A stretch of DNA of 43,162 nt, taken from assembly GCA_902826685.1 (NCBI GenBank), contig CADEFT010000049.1, positions 1 to 43,162 on the forward strand, written 5' to 3'. Source of the DNA: an uncultured Acidobacteriota bacterium. Its GTDB lineage: Bacteria > Acidobacteriota > Terriglobia > Bryobacterales > Bryobacteraceae. The notes under the pieces are model-generated. The model saw nothing but the letters and a program-made list of their open reading frames with translations, did not search any database and was not told the origin of the DNA. The translations under genes and the position numbers were made by a program. Positions 41,959 through 43,162 of the stretch are shown piece by piece; the stretch's first letter is position 1; each line of letters opens with the position of its first letter.

Positions 41959-41964
41959 TAGAAT
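41959..41964 (+). promoter_or_regulatory. -10-like TAGAAT for the cNMP/DUF1003 gene
   Basis: TAGAAT ends 11 nt before ATG 41976 with no SD, predicting a leader of about 4 nt. The -35 region is GC-rich and unclear. Confidence 0.4.
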
Positions 41965-41975
41965 AGCGTTCCAAT

Positions 41976-42800
41976 ATGAGCTGCGACGCCAATGTGCTGG
42001 GGCGCGTTCCCCTGTTCTCTCTGCTCGACGACGATGAGCGCGCCGTGCTGGCCTCTCACGTCGAGGTGCGGCAGTTCGAGCGCAATGAGCGGATCTACCA
42101 CCGTGGAGGTCCCGGCGGCGTGGCCTACGTGGTTCTCTCCGGACAGGTCCGCGTGACGCTGGTCGACGAAGACCAGCGGGAGGTGACGATCGACGAGCCT
42201 TCCGAAGGCGGCTTCTTCGGGTTCGCCTCGCTGCTGGACGACACGCCGCACCAGACCAGCGCATCGTCGATCGTTGCGTCGGTGTGTCTGGAAATCGACC
42301 GGGAAGACCTGCGGCATCTTCTGCGTCAGAAGCCCGAAGCGGGCATGGACATGCTCGCCGTCCTGGGGAAGCATTTTCATGCCACGCAGAGGCTGGTGCA
42401 GGCGCGATCGGTGCGCGACCCCAATGCAGCGATCGAAGAGGCGGCGACGACGGGCGACCGCGTCGCCGACGCCGTGGCCCGCTTCGGCGGCTCCTGGCGA
42501 TTCATTATTCTCTTCGCCGTTGTGCTCGCTGCGTATACCCTGACGAACGTTCTGATGCGGTCCTCTGCATGGGATCCCTATCCGTTCATCCTTCTCAATC
42601 TGTTCTTGTCAATGCTGGCGGCCGTGCAGGCGCCGGTCATCATGATGAGTCAGAACCGCCAGGATGCCAAAGACCGTCTGCGCAGTGAAATGGATTTCGA
42701 AGTGAATCGCAGGGCGGAAGCCGAGATTCGCTCGATGAGCCGCAAGCTGCACGACCTCGAAGCGAAGCTGGACGGGATGACGGAGCGGCCCGTCAACTGA
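41976..42800 (+). CDS. Cyclic-nucleotide-binding/DUF1003 membrane protein
   Basis: A 274-residue protein. The N-terminal half (about 1-130) is a CRP-type cyclic nucleotide-binding fold (LGRVPLFSLLDDDERAVL start, YVVLSGQVRVTL, GGFFGFASLLDD). The second half is a DUF1003 domain with two transmembrane helices (about 170-188 and 205-225), the FGGSWRFIILF segment, PYPFILLNLFLSMLA and a coiled-coil MSQNRQDAKDR end. It may tune membrane activity in response to a nucleotide, but the function of DUF1003 is unknown. The fold has no DNA-binding domain. Confidence 0.87.
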   Translation: MSCDANVLGRVPLFSLLDDDERAVLASHVEVRQFERNERIYHRGGPGGVAYVVLSGQVRVTLVDEDQREVTIDEPSEGGFFGFASLLDDTPHQTSASSIVASVCLEIDREDLRHLLRQKPEAGMDMLAVLGKHFHATQRLVQARSVRDPNAAIEEAATTGDRVADAVARFGGSWRFIILFAVVLAAYTLTNVLMRSSAWDPYPFILLNLFLSMLAAVQAPVIMMSQNRQDAKDRLRSEMDFEVNRRAEAEIRSMSRKLHDLEAKLDGMTERPVN

Positions 42801-42925
42801 CGGCCACCCACCTCGCTTAACAGGGCGGTCATCGCGGCAAAGAACGCGGATAGGATCGACCACTTCCGCCAGGCCGCGAGTATCGCATGGACGCCGGCGA
42901 TCCGGAACGAGTCACAATAAGAACT

Positions 42926-43162
42926 GTGATTCGACTGGTCCTTGCCCTCATCGCGCTCATCGTTCAAGCCGAAGACTGGCCCGAGTATCGCGGCAAGGGC
43001 CGCGCCGGAGTGTGGAACGAAACCGGCATCCTCGAGCAGTTCCCCTCCGATGGATTGAAAGCACGCTGGCGCGTGCCCATCCGCCGCGGCTGGACCGGAC
43101 CGTCGGTCGCCGCCGGCCGCGTCTTCGTCACCGACTTCGAATTTCGCGAAGGCCGCAAGGGC
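42926..43162 (+). CDS. PQQ-type beta-propeller protein, 5' part (runs off the window)
   Basis: The first 79 codons of a longer gene. GTG 42926 starts a signal peptide (IRLVLALIALIVQAEDW) followed by WPEYRGKGRAGVWNETG, a start typical of exported PQQ-like propeller proteins in Acidobacteria and Planctomycetes, and GPSVAAGRVFVTDFE, the first blade. A CACAAT -10-like hexamer lies 7 nt before the GTG. The 3' end is outside the window, so the domain count is unknown. The 125 bp before it hold no gene. Confidence 0.75.
   Translation, partial: MIRLVLALIALIVQAEDWPEYRGKGRAGVWNETGILEQFPSDGLKARWRVPIRRGWTGPSVAAGRVFVTDFEFREGRKG

Noticed and set aside
1..43162. tRNA, rRNA or transposase genes
   Set aside because: I saw no cloverleaf, rRNA-like or transposase motif on either strand; a tRNAscan and ISfinder search would settle it.

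Overview
The window is high-GC, gene-dense bacterial DNA with no rRNA, tRNA, CRISPR array or transposase that I can recognise. The mix of families suggests a soil Acidobacteriota of the Solibacter/Bryobacter type: tandem PEP-CTERM exported proteins, an FG-GAP/ASPIC (CRTAC1-like) lipoprotein paired with a TPR lipoprotein, an M81 peptidase, a sulfatase, a sialidase, a MacB-type permease with several fusion proteins, a TIR-PEGA protein and a PQQ-type beta-propeller start. This assignment is inference; no marker gene in the window proves it.

Layout. 1-2.8 kb: three tandem paralogous PEP-CTERM surface proteins. 2.8-4.2 kb: a group II PLP decarboxylase. 4.2-9.0 kb (minus): an export operon of three membrane-fusion proteins and one MacB/FtsX permease, with no ATPase gene. 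9.0-12.7 kb (plus): acyl-CoA ligase, three tandem mosaic mini-ORFs, an enoyl-CoA hydratase-fold protein and a YkgJ-type Cys-cluster protein, followed by decayed copies of the YkgJ tail. 12.7-16.7 kb (minus): a LysM lytic transglycosylase lipoprotein and an EF-G paralogue. 16.8-19.8 kb (plus): the TPR and FG-GAP/ASPIC lipoprotein pair. 19.8-24.1 kb (minus): a yebC-ruvC-hypothetical-tlpA-deoB operon, mostly with 4-nt start/stop overlaps. 24.2-26.0 kb (minus): a secreted subtilase with a Trp-Gly repeat tail. 26.2-27.3 kb: a degenerate PAS/histidine-kinase-like protein. 27.3-28.6 kb (minus): comF and an HNH endonuclease. 28.7-30.5 kb: a sulfatase and a lone Hpt protein. 30.6-33.1 kb (minus): ECF sigma, anti-sigma and HEAT-repeat protein. 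33.2-36.3 kb: an M81 peptidase followed by a membrane-protein gene that appears split by a UPF0175/DUF3368 toxin-antitoxin pair. 36.3-41.9 kb: TIR-TM-PEGA protein, sialidase, amidohydrolase, class I glutamine amidotransferase and a His-rich membrane protein. 42.0-43.2 kb: a cNMP-binding/DUF1003 protein and the start of a PQQ-type propeller protein.

Expression style. Genes inside operons usually overlap by ATGA, GTGA or TGATG, which points to translational coupling. Many genes that head transcription units lack a Shine-Dalgarno site and have a -10-like hexamer only 4-13 nt before the start codon, as expected for leaderless mRNAs. The PEP-CTERM genes differ: they have strong GGAGG sites, and the third has a possible sigma-54 element and inverted repeats upstream.

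Most notable points: the 173-bp ligase/hydratase junction repeat array with intact coupled mini-ORFs; the second tail duplication in the same operon; the TIR-TM-PEGA protein; the ATPase-less operon with three fusion proteins; the subtilase WG-repeat tail; the histidine-kinase remnant; and the toxin-antitoxin island inside a broken membrane-protein gene.
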